Shown here: positions 61,851 to 64,000 of the stretch, piece by piece
Position numbering within the stretch: the stretch's first letter is position 1
Layout of the letters: every line of letters starts with the position of its first letter
From: Vitis vinifera
Taxonomy: Eukaryota > Streptophyta > Magnoliopsida > Vitales > Vitaceae
Direction: 5' to 3'
Assembly (NCBI RefSeq): GCF_030704535.1
Contig: NC_081807.1
Span: forward strand, 909,001-973,000
DNA length: 64,000 bases
The notes under the pieces: model-generated
What the model was told of the DNA's origin: nothing
Seen by the model: only the letters and a program-made list of their open reading frames with translations
Databases searched by the model: none
Translations under genes and position numbers: made by a program

Positions 61851-62700
61851 CACCAAACGCAGCGTTACTCGTACCGTTTCGGACCCGAAACTGCCGATTG
61901 GACGGAACTAGAACCTTCAAAATATCCGGTTTCGGGATGACTTTGGGATTCCTCTGAAAGCGCTGTCTGAGAAATCCCTTTGCAGGTCTGGAGATTTCTC
62001 CTTGCTTTTGGATTTGTGAATTTTCTGTATTGTGAAAGTTACGTTTTGTTTGGTTGCCGAGAAAGTGTAGGGAAAGAAAAGATCAGACAAGAAAAAAAAA
62101 ATAGAAATTGTTAATATTTTCCACCGTTTGAGATATGAGAAAATAGAAAATTGCACTTGACTGACTCTTTGGGATCATTAGAGAACAGTGCTTTTACGGA
62201 CCCCTTCATTTTCTCAGCAACCAAACAGATTGTTAGAGTTCTGGTTGTTTTCCTTTCGGTCTCTGTTTCTCCTGATTTACATTTTTCCTCTTGTAGGCAT
62301 TTTGAAATATTTTTTCATTGGTATGGTACTAGATGTGGTCCTAAGTATAGTTTCTCAGTGTTTTTTATCCTACGTGAACATTTTTTTCCTTGATGGAGAT
62401 TTGATTAAATTTGATAGTGATCTCCACTTCTACTTTTCGATACCTTAATGCATGCCATTTTTTATTATTTTGTATCTATCATGTGTTTCACCATCAGTTT
62501 CTCGTTAGCCACAGTTTGGCTGCCAAGAAAACCAAGGAAAACAGAAGAAAATGTAGTTCTGAATTCATTTAACATTTTTTTTTATTTCCCATTCTCCTTA
62601 AGACTCACCAGGAAGTGATCTTTTTTATGATTTCAGGCTTGTTTAACTGGCAGAGAGGCACCTGAAGTCGTTTCCTTTTCTACGTGTTTAGGGACTCAAA
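61851..62700 (+). promoter_or_regulatory. Promoter, leader and leader intron of the HVA22-like gene
   Basis: A GC-richer start at 61,855-61,930 looks like promoter and first non-coding exon. A leader intron probably ends at TGATTTCAG (about 62,636), 64 bp before the ATG. Inside are GTTTGGTTGCCGAGAAA at 62048 and its inverted partner TTTCTCAGCAACCAAAC at about 62210-62226. Confidence 0.45.
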
Positions 62701-63499
62701 ATGATGGGGTCTTTTCTTTCAAGAGCTCTCATGTCTGTATATCTGAATGAAATTTAACACCCATTTGCTTCTCCAGCAGTTCCTTATTTAGTGAGAAAAC
62801 TAAAATGTTCTGGTATATTTTGACAGGCTGACTTTTGGTTATGCTTATCCTGCATATGAATGCTTCAAAACTGTGGACAAGAATAAGCCAGAGATCGAGC
62901 AACTCGTGCTTTGGTGCCAGTATTGGTATGCTCTGTGACCCTCTGCTTCTCCTACTGCTAATAAGTGAACTGCAACATTAAAACATTTTTTTTTTGTTCG
63001 AATTTTGTAGGGTTTTAATTGCCTTGCTTACCATTTGTGAGAGAGTGAGTGATGCTTTCATTTCATGGTATGAAATCTCCCTTTGAGCAAAGCATGATGC
63101 TTCTGTTTCTATCATGATTGTGTGATCCTATTTTTTTTTTGCAGGTTACCATTGTATGGGGAAGCCAAGTTGGCCCTTTTCATATATCTTCGGTATCCTA
63201 AAACAAAAGTATGCATTCAACATCTGGAGTCTGGATATTTATGACGTTTTACCATTGGAATCCTTCTCACATAATTTTGTTTACTATTACTCTTACAGGG
63301 AACGACATACATTTATAATTCCTTTTTACGGCCTTACTTAGCAAAGCATGAGACTGAAATAGACCGAAATTTGTTGGAGTTAAGGGTTAAGGCCAGGGAG
63401 ATTGCAGTTGTGTATTGGCAAAAGGCTGTCTGCCATGGGCAGACAATGTTTTTCAAGATTCTGCAGTATGTTTCTTTAACACAGCCTCAACCTGCTCAG
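62701..63499 (+). CDS. HVA22: HVA22/TB2-DP1 family membrane protein, 5' part (gene continues past the window)
   Basis: Five coding exons join in frame: 62701-62732, 62827-62925, 63011-63067, 63145-63208 and 63299-63499 (151 codons). HVA22/REEP/Yop1 proteins shape tubular ER membranes; plant members are often ABA- or stress-responsive. The sequence runs MMGSFLSRALMLTFGYAYPAYE, a CFKTVDKNKPEIEQL loop, then hydrophobic WCQYWVLIALLTICERV, the LPLYGEAKLALFIYLRYPKT motif, GTTYIYNSFLRPYL, and an amphipathic region to LTQPQPAQ. It is closest to HVA22 types h/i/j, which carry a long low-complexity C-terminal exon; that exon is not present before 64000. Exon 1 must use the GTCTGT donor at 62733, since the later GTATAT donor would create a stop. 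Confidence 0.9.
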
Positions 63500-64000
63500 G
63501 TATCTTATCCATGGATAAGAAGTATATTCTGTTTTGCGGTACTGGATTTATTCTTCTTTCAGTGCTTTCTGTGCTGCATACCCCTAATCATAACATTCTA
63601 CTTAGGATAAAAGGAAATTCCCCTCATGCTTTAGGTTGCCATGGGGTTGTGGGTGTTCATTTTTCTTGTTCAGTGTTTCCTTCTTGGTCACTAGAGAAGC
63701 AAAAACAGAAAGGTTCGGTTAGTTTGTGTATTAATTTCTCCCTTAAGTATGCACTGAATTTAAATATGGAATAGATTCTGACAGCAAGACTCGCCTTGCC
63801 CAAATATCTACTCAGATTTGTGTTCATAGCACATGTCAAGTTTTACATAATAAAGGAATAGAATAGGACTTATTCAAAGGCTATCCAAAAAAAATGACAT
63901 CTTTCCAGACAACAAAGGGGACAGGGAAGTTGATTGCTTTCTTCCCTTCAGTGTGAAGATTCTGTGTAAAAAGTTGGAGAAGTAACAGAACATAAACCCT
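63500..64000 (+). other. Intron of the HVA22-like gene to the window end
   Basis: It begins GTATCT after CAG at 63499. No further exon with the expected Pro/Ser-rich C-terminus is seen up to the window edge. Confidence 0.5.

Noticed and set aside
1-64000. tRNA, rRNA, CRISPR or bacterial-type operon features
   Set aside because: None were recognised by eye. The window is plant nuclear DNA, so bacterial feature types are not expected.

Overview
The window is nuclear DNA of a flowering plant. It has GT-AG introns, AT-rich intergenic DNA, TATA promoters far upstream of single-exon auxin-response genes, LTR-retrotransposon debris and a tandem satellite. Gene content and sequence style fit a woody eudicot, most likely grape (Vitis). 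That name is inference, since no search was run.

Region 1 (about 0.4-22.7 kb) is a SAUR (small auxin up RNA) cluster with eight intact intronless genes and two decayed copies. Two subtypes alternate. MGFRLPG-type genes lie at 626(+), 5867(-) and 10233(-). MAIRFQ-type genes lie at 3609(+), 7978(+) and 12445(-). Two more diverged genes lie at 16550(+) and 22385(+). A block of about 4.1-4.4 kb holding one plus and one minus gene is tandemly duplicated (about 2.0-6.1 and 6.1-10.5 kb), and an inverted partial copy follows at 12.1-14.2 kb. Each promoter keeps the same module: a GGCAAAACCATGTG-like block about 210-240 bp before the ATG, then a TATA box. Between the duplications lies an odd 236-bp cluster of six AAACGRCRYCGTTT palindromes (10,994-11,229).

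Region 2 (22.7-43.7 kb) is AT-rich DNA without a supported gene, then one large minus-strand gene. This gene encodes a chloroplast PPR protein matching MRL1, the rbcL mRNA maturation/stability factor. All 19 coding exons could be joined in frame to 1115 codons plus stop (43549 down to 25909).

Region 3 (43.7-49.9 kb) is decayed: the 3' end of an NB-LRR resistance gene (minus strand), cut at about 45,420 by LTR-retrotransposon pieces, then unannotated AT-rich repeats.

Region 4 (49.9-57 kb) has a single-exon BAHD acyltransferase (minus strand). A satellite with an exact 187-bp period and a palindrome in each monomer follows (52.07-54.17 kb), then a strand-asymmetric C-poor tract and an unrecognised broken minus-strand coding remnant.

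Region 5 (57.8-64 kb) has two plus-strand genes with leader introns: a Myb/SANT-like protein (317 aa, two coding exons) and the first five coding exons of an HVA22/TB2-DP1 protein that runs off the window. Their leaders share the phrase GTTTGGTTGCTGAGAAA, which also occurs next to the palindrome cluster at 11 kb.
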